Below, piece after piece: positions 1 through 12,400 of a stretch of 39,590 nt of DNA; the stretch's first letter is position 1; each line of letters starts with the position of its first letter. The position numbers and the translations under genes are program-made. Origin of the DNA: Saccoglossus kowalevskii. Lineage: Eukaryota; Hemichordata; Enteropneusta; Harrimaniidae. The stretch lies in NCBI RefSeq assembly GCF_000003605.2, contig NW_003156257.1, positions 92,726-132,315 of the forward strand, in the 5' to 3' direction. The notes under the pieces are model-generated. The model made no database searches and had not been told where the DNA came from. It worked only from the letters and a program-made list of their open reading frames with translations.

Positions 1-1569
1 TCCCGGATAGTATTATGAATCTGTTTCGTTAATTCTGGCGACTTGTTATTTTAAATATATGGTCGCGAATATATATATATATAAACCCAGAGATTTCACT
101 GGGAACGGGTTACGGGTTTTATGCTTTATATATGGAAAGGAGAAACCGCAATGTGTTATAAATAGTGTGACAAACAAATGACAACACTGTGGAACATGCA
201 CAAAAGTATTTTTTGTAAAAAAAAAAAAAAAAAAAAAAAAACATTAAAAAACAGTTGTACTGAAAAAGCTGTATTAAAACACCTGTATTTTCTATCAAAA
301 CAGTAGTATTCTAGTATTTTCAGGAAAGTGTTCGTAGGAATTTATTTAAACACGTTTTAATGAGCACTTTCGCATGTGATTTAAACATGTTTTCTCGAAA
401 ACTGCTTGAACACTTCAGAGAGCAATAACCCCAACGATGTTTCAACCCAAAACACCAGACTATAAATGTTTCGCAACGTGTTAATGTATAAGGTACATTT
501 GTGTTCATGAGAGTAATTAAAACACTATTCTTCCACATTGTTTTATCTTGAAGCACTTCCTAAAACAAACACACATGCAATGTTTCAACCTAAAACATCT
601 GATTATATATAAGTGCTTATATATATAGGACACTTCTTCGGCATGCATCTATGATATACGCAATACTTATTATCGACTTTATGCAGCGTAATTATTAGAA
701 AAAAAAATGGTTTTAGTATTTTCAATAATAATAAACATAAACATAATATAAACATCTGTCACAAGTTGAATAACCGATGAAATTAAACATGCACAGTGTT
801 GTTATCAATGCTCGAGTTAGTAAGCTGAATGACGCAGCGCTAGACAGGCGTTAATGATCTAATCATTATATTTATTTTCTGTATAGGTATTATTCTATTG
901 GCGGAGCCTCAGTGGTGAATTCCAATATGGTGTTTACCACACACCTGTGCAAATTTGAGTTCTCTAAGTCTAAAATAATACAAAATCAATTAACTTTAAC
1001 TTTTAATTAAATTTCATTAATACATTAAATACAATATTAAAACAATAATTTAGATTGCTACTTCTTTTTGAGATACCTTTCGTAAACGACGGTGTTCACG
1101 ATGAACACTATTATATGTGGCGTGTTCAAGTAACTGGTAAATAGTGTTTTGCCCACGCTCATTCAATGATTGAATAATACTATCGGGAGTATGGACAGGT
1201 GGCATATTCGTTAAGGAAGCAACAACAACTTAGACCGAGTATTTCCTATATCAGACTTTCCGAGGAAAGAAAGAAACCGAAAGTTATTCTAAACAAATCT
1301 GACGATATGATATGTTTACTTCATTACGAAACGAGTACTAGTGGAAAGTGTAATTCATAGAGTCAGGGTGATAACTGACTAAACTCAAGTTTATACATTT
1401 ACTAGACAGGAAAATGCAGTTCAGTTCGTGTCAATAATGTATGGTTATAATTTCGTTTATGTGCATTAGTTTAACAAAAATATTTTACATCTCATATTTC
1501 TGATTCGAAACAATAATGATAAATAATTAAACATTACTCACTAGATTTTGATAATTTTATATTTTTCAG
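1..1569. other. AT-rich flank without a recognised gene
   Basis: Contains a poly(A) run at 217-241 and an AT microsatellite near 72-83. At about 240-630 there is a patch of short AACACTT/AAGTGTT-type motifs. It includes a direct duplication of ATGTTTCAACC followed by AAAACA near 438 and 579, and an 18-bp TATATAAG/CTTATATA inverted motif near 605-622. No convincing coding exon was seen. The last few hundred bases could be promoter for the exon at 1570. Confidence 0.5.
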
Positions 1570-1696
1570 ATTTTAAGAGAAACGATTGGAGCGAACAAAA
1601 TGATATTGCTAATATTCGGAATTAATGTTGTTCTGTTAATATGGGTTATTGTTTGTTCAGTGCCCTCGCCCTCTGTGTCAGAAGAACTCTTATTAG
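1570..1696 (+). CDS. Possible signal-peptide exon of a secreted-protein gene, plus strand (partial)
   Basis: An acceptor-like ATATTTTTCAG ends at 1569 and a donor G|GTAAAT follows 1696. Between them an ATG at 1600 opens a strongly hydrophobic leader (MILLIFGINVVLLIWVIV then CSVPSPSVSEELLL), typical of a secretory signal, ending in phase 1. The same layout (acceptor shortly before ATG, signal peptide, phase 1 donor) is seen in lipases A, D and E, but this exon is on the opposite strand and its sequence is unlike theirs. I could not find a convincing second exon. The open frame at 2998-3230 would continue in the right phase but has a poor acceptor. It could be a live small gene, an orphan exon, or chance. 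Confidence 0.4.
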
Positions 1697-1979
1697 GTAA
1701 ATATAGTTTTAAAATATCACAATCCCGTTTAGGGGATGGTTTTAATAAATTAAATTAATGATCTTTATTTGTTCCACTATTTTTTCCCAGCAATTTTATG
1801 TGACCGGAGAGACTGCATTCGAGACAACAATAGCACATGGAAAGAGATTGAGCACTTTCATTACTGTACAATAGTGCAAATTGCTTGATCATGAAACGCA
1901 TTATTTGATATATTTTGTTTTCCAAAATGGTTATATTAATGCTATTTATCATCAGTGTAAATACATTTTAAACGTGTCT

Positions 1980-2575
1980 GTGTTACCAGCACTACACAAT
2001 ATTCAGTTTATGTTTTTGTCATAAAGCACTTTTCAAAGTGTTGCAATGATAAACACTTTTTCAATACATATTTCTGATGGAAACTCTTTAAAATGTGTGT
2101 CTAGTGAAGTCACTTTTCAGAGTGTAAATAAACAATTCATTAAAAGATGTCTTCGGCTGAGACTCTTTTCTACGTGTAGTGAATATAAGCACTTACAAAA
2201 TGTGAGTTCAGTAAAATCACTTTTTAAAAGTGTTGTCATAATAAGCATTTTTATACATGTCACTGATGGAAACACTTTTCAAAGTGTATGTCTCGTAAAA
2301 TCAATTATAAAAAGTGTTCTGATAATAAGCATTTTTAAACGTGTCCCTGGTGGAAACACTTTTCAAAGTGTATGTCTCGTGAAATCAATTATAAAAAGTG
2401 TTCTGATAATAAGCATTTTTAAACATGTTTCTGGTGGTAACACTTTTCAATACGTGTTTTTTAATGGAAACACTTTACATAATGTGTTAACCCTGAAATG
2501 TTCCAATAAAAGTGTTTTCATAATATACACTTATGCAGATTATAAACACTTCAAAAGTTTTATTACAAAATAGTA
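1980..2575. repeat. Degenerate tandem repeat of about 42-bp palindromic units
   Basis: The core word AACACTTTTCAAAGTGT, itself an inverted repeat, recurs with drift across the block. The best pair is an 84-bp unit starting near 2270 and 2354 that is almost identical to its neighbour; each 84-bp unit looks like two diverged 42-bp halves. Because 42 and 84 are multiples of three, one plus-strand frame stays open for 175 codons (2046-2573), giving a protein with the repeated motif GNTFQSVCLVKSIIKSVL. I read that frame as a by-product of the repeat. A related, more decayed patch lies at about 240-630. Confidence 0.75.
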
Positions 2576-4141
2576 CAAATGTTTTATTTTGAAACAGTAA
2601 TGTACGAAAAACAAGTAAGTAAGTAATTTTAAAGTGGGGACAAATATGTGTCACATACACTTAGATTTACAGTGAACAGTAAATCGATTTTCAGAGCAGC
2701 CATGTCAGTTCACAATTATGCCAAACAAATAAATGTGAATTACAGTGCAGAAAACAACAAAGACCTAATCTAAGCCTGCCAAAGACCTAGGGGTTGGAAG
2801 TTGAAGTGTAGTGTAGTGTCCCGAGGGGACTGGTCTCCATGTTTGATAAAGGATTCTGTACATGCATTCGACGGGAACTACCTCCAAGTTATTTGGCTAA
2901 ATAGAAAATAGTTGTGAAATAGTTCCTGACTCGTAAGTGGGCTGCTGTATATGAGTCTAACAAATATTCATGTTCTAAATCTATTGAAATGATGGAGCTC
3001 TGTTTGTTCAAAGCACTATGGAGACACCTGACTTGTGGCACAAGGGTTGCTGTCCAAGAAATCATCTGGGTTTTATTAGTCCAGTGGATTTAGCCCTGAA
3101 ACAGGCCGAACCGGGAAGTAAATACTACATTAACAACTTTGGTATCAAAGGGAATTTTTTTGATTTACCAAAAAACCCGAGAACTGATAACATGGGCAAT
3201 TTTTTGTACACGGGTAGAAGTAAGGGGTAGTGTTTTTTGTACATTTTATATCTTTTTTACATTTATATTTTGTAATTAATATTACTTACAGCCTACACAT
3301 TATTTCATATATATATTGCTAGTGATTTCTATACACTTTTTATTTAGATAAACTGAAGAAACTATCCGCCAGTTATAGAACAGAAATTTGCTGATGTCAG
3401 CATTTTTTTACAATTATTTTAATCCTGTCAAGTAGTCAACCAATCTTTTGTTTTACCAGATACCTGTCAATATAACAAAATATCTTTCCTTTATTTATAA
3501 GCACCAGCATCTAGGAAACTAAGCACTGTTTGAACTTTTAATGACTCGTTTGTAATTTCCAGGGTTGTTTTAAACACCCTGATATTCCCAAAATATAGCT
3601 GAATCCTGTTACACAGGGAAGATTGTTAAGGTAAGACTCATATAAACACTTTGCTATGATTCTCTTTTTCCTTTCTGTATTAATTGCTCTGTTCAGAGTA
3701 ATCATATTTTAGTATAGTTAAAACAAGTCATTTGCAAGTCCTTGCATGACTGTCAATCATTATAAATTGCTCGGTTTGTAAAGTCAATGTGACTTTTGAT
3801 TATTATCACGTGATTTCCTTATATGGCAACCAGACGAACCTTAAGTAGCACAGGATTATGTCGCAATTTATTTGCTTGAAACACTTTCAGACTTTCTGAA
3901 TGCAAACACTGACAACTTTTACCAAGACTTGAAGGCTTTTGTGCGGCTTTAATTAAACCACAACTGTTTATACTGTGGCTTGGAAGCAACAGAGGATACA
4001 AAACACCCAGATAGAAATATGATATTTAATGCACTTCTTTTAACTTTAATTTAACTTCTCAGCGTCAGCAATTTTACATGATTTCCACTAGCATGCAAAG
4101 AATGAAGACCCTGAATCCAAAAAAATCGGCTCATTAAAACG
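2576..4141. other. Region with no clear gene
   Basis: Apart from the uncertain frame at 3018-3230 I see nothing with coding character. It is AT-rich, with no clear repeats or terminal inverted repeats. The left boundary of the broken element starting near 4142 may lie in the second half, but I could not see its end. Confidence 0.4.
3018..3230 (+). CDS. Hypothetical open frame, 70 codons
   Basis: Open frame starting METPDLWHKGCCPRNHLG and ending FLYTGRSKG. I do not recognise it. Its composition is protein-like (mixed residues, two adjacent Cys, no low complexity). It lies 1.3 kb after the signal-peptide exon at 1570-1696 and could join it in phase 1 through an AG at 2996-2997, though that acceptor lacks a pyrimidine tract. 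It may equally be debris from the broken element that begins about 900 bp downstream, or chance. Confidence 0.18.
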   Translation: METPDLWHKGCCPRNHLGFISPVDLALKQAEPGSKYYINNFGIKGNFFDLPKNPRTDNMGNFLYTGRSKG

Positions 4142-7011
4142 GCTGCACAACTTATTAAAAATAATATGAAATCGTCCAGCACAACTAGTCATTTATACCC
4201 AAACACTGAAGAAATGCAATCCACCGAGAAAGCCATTGAGTACCTTCCATCCACCCTGAAAGTTTTACTTCAAGATATGTTTGTTGGAAAAGACACTGAT
4301 GTTAAGGTGGCATCCATAGGGCAGGCCATCATACAGTCAGTTCGCCCACGAGTTATAGTGACTCCACTACAAATAAGGCTTGCTGTTCAAATGCATCGCC
4401 AGTTTGGCTCACGATTTCTCATTGATTCTCTCCATAGTCATGGGTTTTGTTCATCATATTCAGAGGTACAGAAGTTTGAACGTTGTGCCACCTTGCACCA
4501 AGAAACTGACATTCCTGGTTTCACACCCCGAACATTTTATACAACATGTAGCTGATAATGTTGACCATAATGTCTGGACCATTGACGGGCTGAACACCAG
4601 GGATATTGTCGAACAACACCATACCTAAAATTCATGTCACATCCGAGCATATAGTATCTGTTGCAAAAATCAATATTAAACATTATAAGCAGTTATCAAA
4701 GGGCATGGCCAAATTAAAGTATGCCCAGTTACCCAGTTTGATAGCAGGTGATGAATGATACATTGAATGTGGATCTTCTGTGGAAAATCTCTTGGTTGTT
4801 ACATCCATCTAGACCATCTTGGAATGGTTTTATGCAAATGGTTCATCAAAATTCTCATCCTGGGGTCTCATCTATAATGTTCATGCCAATGATCGATATA
4901 AAATCAACTGATGAATTATGTTTCTTCTCAACTATGTGCTTCATCAGTGAACAAGCCAAGAAGTATGATGTAACACCAGTGCTCATCTTCGACCAGCTTT
5001 TGTGGCTGAAATCACTGGAAATCCAACAGAATGAGCCCACAAGTAGCAGTGTGAGGAATATTGTTCTCAGACTGGGTGGTCTACATGTGCAAATGAGTTT
5101 TGCATTGGACATTTGATGAGTGGATCTGGATTTAAGGAACTATTGGAGACAATTTATGCCGAGAATGCTGTGGACATATGTTGAGTGGCAAGGCTATTTC
5201 CAGGGCTATCAGGGTTCACATTCTAGTGGAAGCAGAATTATATGCATTGCTTTTGTCTATGATGTATGACCTTCCATTACCAAGAAAAGAATCAGACATT
5301 CAGGACGATACCAGTGCTAGTCAATTAACTGATATACCCGAACATGGCGATTCCAGTAATGCAAATCAGTCACAAACAGAAGATACAGCAAATGAGTTTA
5401 AAGAAGCAGGGACCATCCTAGAGAGGCTGCTTGCACACGAGACAGAGATAGAATCGGTTTGTTCAGTAGAAGTACTGACTCTAATACAGGAAAAAATCAA
5501 CCAATTCAAGGAAACACTCGCTCCAAGTTATGGTTACAGTACATAGAGATGATTGAAATACTCTGCAGTTCATTAAAGCTGAAAGAACTGGCAACTTGTC
5601 TCTCCATCTAAAAGCTCTTTCAGACATGCTTCCATACTTTGCTGCATCTGGCCATAATCTTTATGCAAAGTCAGTGTACATATATCTTCAGATTATGTCA
5701 AAACTATCAGAAAGTAATGTTGATGTATTTCGATCATTCCTGAATGGATACCATGTGGTAGGCGAACAGGTAGGTACTGGGCAGGTATGTTGATTGATCT
5801 TGCAATTGAACAAGTGTTGATGAGGAGGGTCAAAACAAGTGGTTTGCCTCTGATGGACTGATGCGAGAAGCAAACAAGCCAGCTTTAGCCGAAGCAGTCT
5901 GGAAATGTGTTGGTTCCATTATTAGTGACATATCCATTGAGGCTAGGTATGATATTGATGGAGGTTCACTTTTACAGAGAATTCCATGGCCACGATGACT
6001 AACATATAAGGGCATCTGCATTTGTTGTTGATGGCTGTCCAGATATACCATCAACAAAAGATACAACTCATCCTAGGCGTTCAATAGAGAAAATGTCTAC
6101 TAGTGTTAACTTTGATTCTGCGTGGTTATTAATATGAAGAAACAACAGTACCTTGCAAATGCAGCAAATAAGCAGCGGTTCACTAATATCCTGGGAACTG
6201 AACTGGAAGTAAAGGGAATCAAGGTTCGACCTGCTGAAGAAGATGCAGATGCCATTATAGTGATGACAGCTGTAGATTCAGACTTGTTAGTGTTGTTGAT
6301 CTACCATGCCAACTTAAATAGTCACAAACTGTATTTAAAACCAGAGGCACGGCGAAATGCAAAAAATGAAGTCAAAGTGTTGGACATAAAACATACCAAA
6401 GACAAACTAGGACTTCTTGTTTGCAAAAACCTATTATTTATACATGCTGTCTTGGGCTGTGACACCACATCCAGGTCCCTGAAAAAAATCCTAACCAAAA
6501 TGCAGATTCAATGCCATGCTTCAGTGTTTGACCAAGATGATGCTTCAAAGGACGACATTGTGGAGTCAGTAGAAAAGCTTTGATTCCTTTATATGGTGGC
6601 ATGTCCGATGAACATTGGATTCACTGAGAATGGGAAAATTCTTTCAGAAAGTTGCTACAAGCGTTACATGTGTAAGGCCTGAGAATATTCCTCCAACATC
6701 TGCAGCTGTAGGTTACCATAGTCAACGGGTATACCACCAGGTTCTGATGTGGAAAGGGCAAACTCGTGTTAATCCAGAAGAATGGGGCTGGAAGGTGAAG
6801 AAGGGAAAATTGCTTGCTATTTAAACTGACAAGCCTCTTGCACCTGACAAAATACTAAAATTTATTAGATGTAAATGTAAAGCAGACTGTCGAACGACAC
6901 GTTGCACATGTAGAAAACATGGACTAAAATGCTCCCCCATGTGTGATGAATGTAGAGGTCTAAGCTATAGAAATTCACCCAATCTGGTTCTTGATGATGA
7001 TGATCATTGCC
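4142..7011 (+). pseudogene. Broken copy of a repetitive invertebrate gene with FEN1/XPG-like region and CXC cysteine cluster
   Basis: Open pieces in changing frames read in one consistent order on the plus strand. N-terminal part: GKDTDVKVASIGQAIIQ, HRQFGSRFLIDSLHSHG, SSYSEVQKFERC, ADNVDHNVWTIDGLNT. Middle: SSIMFMPMIDIKSTDEL, YDVTPVLIFDQLLWLKSLE, MLSGKAISRA, MLPYFAASGHNLYAKS. Then ANAANKQRFTNILG and AVDSDLLVLLIYHANLNS, with LLFIHAVLGCDTTSRS, which resembles the acidic core of FEN1/XPG-type PIN nucleases. The end (about 6860-6970) reads RCKCKADCRTTRCTCRKHGL then KCSPMCDECRG, a tesmin/TSO1-like CXC cluster. From memory this combination occurs as long, multi-copy, unnamed proteins in corals, sponges and molluscs; the copy number suggests a mobile or virus-like origin, which I cannot prove. 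This copy is degenerate, with many breaks and a missing central block. Confidence 0.7.
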
Positions 7012-7366
7012 ACATTCCACATACCTGTAACTGTGAAGTGTCCTTCATATATATTACCATTGTATCACCATTGTATCATACAGTCACATATACTTTGATA
7101 AACACGATTCATTTGTATGTTTTTATGCAGATGTATAATTTGTGGGAGGTGCGAGTTATGGAGACCGACTGCAGCAAAGTATACTGTTGATTCGGCGAAT
7201 TATGAATTTAAATATGCCCCAAATATTACTGAAATTGTGTTTTTTAATAATGAAAATGATATATGAACAATAATCGCAAAGTTTTCTATACTGTGTATAA
7301 TTTATACTGATAAAATGCCAATGAAACAAGACTAATAGCAGACCCTGTGTATTTCTGAAAATATCA

Positions 7367-7404
7367 CCACTTGGTGGCGCTTTACATGTAAATAGAGGGC
7401 GCTA
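7367..7404. promoter_or_regulatory. Pair of CTCF-like motifs (weak)
   Basis: CCACTTGGTGGCGC at 7367-7380 matches the core of the bilaterian CTCF consensus except for one base, and TAGAGGGCGCTA at 7393-7404 matches its 3' half. A TAGAGGGCGCTA word also occurs in reverse near 29783. These could be CTCF sites or remnants of a repeat that carries the word. Confidence 0.2.
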
Positions 7405-7854
7405 TTTGCTTCACAATGCGCAAAAAAATGTTTAGCTGACAAAATATGATAAGTGTGATAAATATGTGGATATATTGACCATTATTATCCCATATGCATT
7501 TGTATATATATACGTCTTACTGCATCAATAAAATGGCTTAATATTTCCATTATATGGGCAATATCAATACCTGAAAAAATCAACTTTCCCTTTGTCCGAT
7601 TTTGGTAGACTTTTGATATGTTATTTATAGATGTCTATTGTTGCTAAATGACTGAAGTGTTATTTTCTTTAAGATATACATACACTTTCGTGGGCATTTG
7701 AAGCCATGTTGGTGACTTTATATATTTAGACATTGTCTGTCACGAGCAAACGTTTTTTGAGAAGGATTTAAAAATACCAACCCTAATATCATTGTAAATA
7801 TTTTAAAATATTACCTACGGTTTGGTTCTTCAGGTTTGTTTAGATTTGAGTAAA

Positions 7855-8720
7855 ATATATGCAAATTAATTGCTTAATTTTCACATTAATCTTCAATTAA
7901 ACTGTAACTGATATCTCAAGAACTAATCGCATGTCGATGAAATTTACTATACTAGATGCCCAGAGCGTTGCACAAACATAATTAGTTTATGATTGAAATA
8001 CTACTTCCCATTTGTAATTTGTTTTTAGCTTTTCAACTTATATCTCAAAAAAAATCATTGAATTCACACAGATGTTCTGGGACAATGTGCCGAGCTGATT
8101 AATTTAGGTTGAAATCAAAACACTTTATTTTCTTAATTTGAATAATAATTACTCAATAAAAACTAATAAATATATTACAATCCAACTTAGTATATATATG
8201 CACAGGCATAGTCCACAGACCAGAATAGTTTTGAATAAGAATACTGTACGAATATACTAATATTTTTATATTTTCAATGACCTGTAGTATACAGACCTGT
8301 TTGGTTTTGGTAGAATTATGTGCCTTCGAATTATCTAATTTGCGTAATTGTGGAATTTCAGTTTTTCACGGATTTCTCAGGAACCAACCACTGCATTTCG
8401 ACTAAACTTAGTGAATAGGTACTCGGCAAAAATGCACATACCTAATTAGTTAACATTGATACATAACAAATACTAAGTTGCACAAGTTTCAATAGTACTT
8501 GGTACATATATACTCTGGGATAATACACATACTTTTCAGTTTAAAGTTGAGCATAGTGCATATTAATTATCTAATTTGCATAAATCACTTTATTTTCAAC
8601 TGTTACTCGGATATCTCAAAAATACACAAATAAATCTATTAATTGCTCTAGGGTAGTCAACAAATGCGCTTACTTTACTATTTTGCATAATTATTGGTAT
8701 TGTGATAACTATTTATCAGA
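7855..8720. repeat. Degenerate repeat with GATATCTCAAGAAC-type core, about four units
   Basis: Four diverged units share the order TAATTTGCATAATT, then TTTTCAACTGTTAC, then an ATATCTCAAGAAC-type core, then ATTTCGA, then TAATTAGTT. The core words sit near 7911, 8041, 8371 and 8611, so spacing is irregular. AT content is high. This looks like an old satellite or repeated piece of a larger element. Confidence 0.45.
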
Positions 8721-9446
8721 AAGAGTTTTATTTAAAGAAGAGTTTTCTCGAAGTTAAGAATTATATTAGTCGCCTGGCTTTCTGTTTTAGAGGTTATTTC
8801 AATTTAATTTGACAAATATACACCAATATTTACTTCTGAATCATATGCCCCCAATATTCTCAACACACACGAGGTATTTTTAGATTTTCTTTGATATTAA
8901 ATTATGTTTTGTTCTGTGTGAGCTAAATAACGGGGCTGGCACACCGTGATTGACATAATGCTACAGGAGAATAAACACACTATCAACAATATCAACAATG
9001 TTCTTTTGTTGATAATGTGAAATGTCCACAGCAAACAAAAGAGTATTTTATTAAACTATCGCGACCAGATGTGAAAGAAGAATGGCACCATTATTTACCA
9101 AGTGCAAAATTTTTAATACAGCGTGTATTGCTCTACCAATTGTTTTGTAAAATGCTATTAATAGCAAATTATATGGCGATTTTGGTAGCACCTTTCACAA
9201 CCAAGCTATATTATTATGCAAACTATGCACAATGTTCGAAATATGCTTTTTCTGGTAATGTTGGCTATGTATGTTGCACCGCAATGTTAAGAGTGGGAGG
9301 TCTAGCATATCTACATGCAATGGAAAATGCAAACACATTTTTCTAGGGCAAAACTTATTGTGCATCTATTCAACAATCGATTAGGATATATGACACTAAT
9401 GTATTCAACTAATAAACACCTATCACCTGGATGTATTGATTAATTA

Positions 9447-9452
9447 TTTATT
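9447..9452 (-). terminator. Poly(A) signal of lipase A
   Basis: AATAAA on the minus strand, about 41 nt past the stop codon. Confidence 0.6.
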
Positions 9453-9492
9453 TCATGACATAAATAAAAATAAGTTGATGTATCCATTGGTC

Positions 9493-12400
9493 TCATCCCT
9501 GGCAATACGGAGATTGGCTTTCTGTTTCCAAATAGAACACTCCTCGAGCATCACTTTCTTCAGCGTGAAACCCCATGTACGAACATCCGATATCGCCACA
9601 TGTATCACAACCATCCCATTGTCCAAGCTCACATGGGTACGATGTGAACGGACACTGGTTGATTGACTCCACGAAGTATTCCGTGGCCCGTTTATGGTCA
9701 CACACATCTGCAAAACATAACCGGAATGGTAAAAATATATATATTGATATATTTTTGTATTTTAAATGAATATGTAAGTGTTAACGTGGGTACTTAAGAA
9801 CCTTACAGCGTTTACTCACCCCCAGCTATTGGTAAAGGACAACCTGGCTGTTCTGATCCACCATTCGGGTAAAAGTCTACGTGACCACTCTGAAATTAGT
9901 AAATACAACCATCAATCATGCAATCAAAGCATGTATTCTACATTAAAACAATGTCTGTGCCAATATTCACCAAATTTAAATAAATATAAATGCTTCACAA
10001 AATGTGTACTTACCACTCCCTTTATTCCTATTCCTATATTAGTTATACTGTTGCCAGCAGCAGTGTGGATGACGTCTACGAACTGTGCATCTGTGGACTC
10101 GAGACGAACAGCTGGGTCTTCATCCTCGAATGCCAAAGCACCGGGGTCGAGGCCTGAAAGAAGACAAAGTGTGTTTACATCTTCTGAATGTGTATGACGT
10201 CAATGTGCGAGTCTCGCTTACGAAATGCGCTCACGAACATGTCTGATATGTATACGAAACATGGAAATCAGTTTCAAGTCGCAATATATATCGCATGTCA
10301 TAGCGTATGAACTTAATCTGATGTTCGCGGGAGTATTGCAAACCGAAAATGCATTTCTAGACACCTAAATACATTATTGAATGGTTGTATCACGGATATC
10401 GCTGTCCTTGCGTGTATATTCTCGCCATCATAAAAATACTGATTGATTGAAGCAGTTATTATGTGTGTTTATATGTATGTACTTTTGATTAAACTCGGAT
10501 TCTATTTGAGCAAAAGTGCCTGAAAAGTATTTATTATTCATACTGAAATTATAATTCTTGAATATTTAGTAAATACGCCCGGGAAGTAAAATCACTGAAT
10601 GTAAATTACTCCAGTGACAAGAAATAAATGATGATAATAGCCAACGTATTTGGTATATACGGTATGTAATGATGCACATTATTATACATATGTCACCGTA
10701 ACGCCATAATTACAGCGTGCCGTAATTTCGCGGTATTTTACGGGGTATTTTCATCCTACCATATAAGGAAATGCGAATTCCAACTATGGGATTACGCGCG
10801 TAAGCGTCCTCTTATAATAAAAACAAACATGGCTGCTACCAGGTTTTTACCGAACTACATACAAAGAAGTACCGTGATTCTGTTCTAAACTTTTTAGATT
10901 TCGGCCAAACCCAACATTAAACAGTTTTGAGGTCCAGGATTTGCATCGAGACGTATCATTTTTGAATGAGGAAGCACCAGGGTAGGGTTCGAAAACAGCG
11001 AGTTAATTTATTTATAAGATATAAAAAAATAAAATGAATGTAATACCATAAATGATATTGTGGTTTTGTTATTAGATCCTGTACTACGTCGGTTGGACCA
11101 AACGATTTTTTGAGATACCATAATCAATTAATGTGTTACTCGTCACAATCTAAAACAAGGAAATTCCATATATGAAACGCATGCGCATAGTTTGTGTGTG
11201 TGTGTGTGTTGCTTGTCTGAACTTAATTGAAATGCGATTTACTACTGAATCATTCGATTATTTTCACATTTGTATCGGCGTTACCTACCAGTAATTCGCC
11301 CAATCGCGGGGTTTCTTTCACCAGCATATCCAGCAACCTGAGCACCCAAACTATGTCCAACTAAATATACATCTTTCACATCCAGACCCATATACATCGT
11401 CAACGTATCCAACAGTGCATGGATCTCGGCTCCGACAACCTCGGTATTAGCAACGCATTGGAAATACAAGCCAGTCGCTCCGTCCTTCCAGTTCACAAAA
11501 ATAACATTCATGTCATCCTAAAAATGAACGGAAACAAATGTTAGTTAGTGTTGCCCTAGTGTCAAAAACAAACGTTAATCAATATATTCATGATGTACGA
11601 CACACAAACGCAACGATACAATACAATACAATACAATACTGGGCGCTCTATGTGTTTTGCCCGGTTTTAGGCGCCTTGTTTCCGACTGACCCTCACAGAC
11701 TTTTACACAGGCGCTCGTTTTGCAACTTTCTTGTGTACATACGTTTACTTTTGGGTCGGCGACCAAGACGGTTGCCGCTCACACAAACCAGCTTCAATGC
11801 AAACGAGTCTTCTAACTAGAAACCATATTGATGGTATTCCAGGTGTAATTGAAGGCCTATCGAAACTCAGCGAAACCGACCGCGATGATCTTGATGAAAC
11901 AATCAAGTTTGACGAACCCAGCTCTACTGTAAATCTGCTTCCTCGTGGGCGTCACGGTACTCCCGACATTGACGAGATACCGAACAAATTCTACCAAACG
12001 TTTCGGCATATTATTGGGAGAGATCTGGTTAACCACGAATATATCACCCCGCATTCATCTATAAATATGTCAAGTGCTGGAAAGTCCTATCCTCGGCCAA
12101 GACATCTTTTATGATAAACAGAAACTTGTTAAATATCAAGAAAAAATGGTTTGCAATTATTGGCACTCACGTACTACCAGGTTTTAAACATGCACAGGAG
12201 CCAAGAGTGGCAAAGGGTGGTACCCTTTTAAACCGAAGCTCCGGGTGTATAAAAGATGGCCGCCAGTTTTCAGTATGCAAATGACACTCAAGTGTGAACC
12301 TTCGTTTCGGGGTGCTCCATGAAAAATCACTCTTTTCGGCAGTCTTAACGACTGTGGTGCTTTGTGTTCATGTCGTACACAAACATTAATATATAAGCGA

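Larger units (their letters stand above)
7012..9446. other. AT-rich spacer downstream of lipase A, with decayed repeats
   Basis: No gene recognised. Two CTCF-like words occur at 7367-7404 and a degenerate repeat fills about 7850-8720. A 109-codon plus-strand frame at 9017-9346 has no recognisable motif and AT-driven composition; I do not call it. Confidence 0.45.

Noticed and set aside
2046-2573. 175-codon plus-strand frame as a real protein gene
   Set aside because: The frame follows the repeat period, has no motif or splice context, and the same unit is palindromic; better explained as a satellite by-product.
4855-6066. Minus-strand frames across the broken FEN/CXC element
   Set aside because: The plus-strand frames carry the family motifs; these are antisense shadows.
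9017-9346. 109-codon plus-strand frame
   Set aside because: No recognisable domain, AT-driven composition, no splice or promoter support.
9453-9713. Alternative minus-strand frame overlapping exon 6 of lipase A
   Set aside because: Shadow frame; the lipase frame with the CDH motif and conserved cysteines is the real one.
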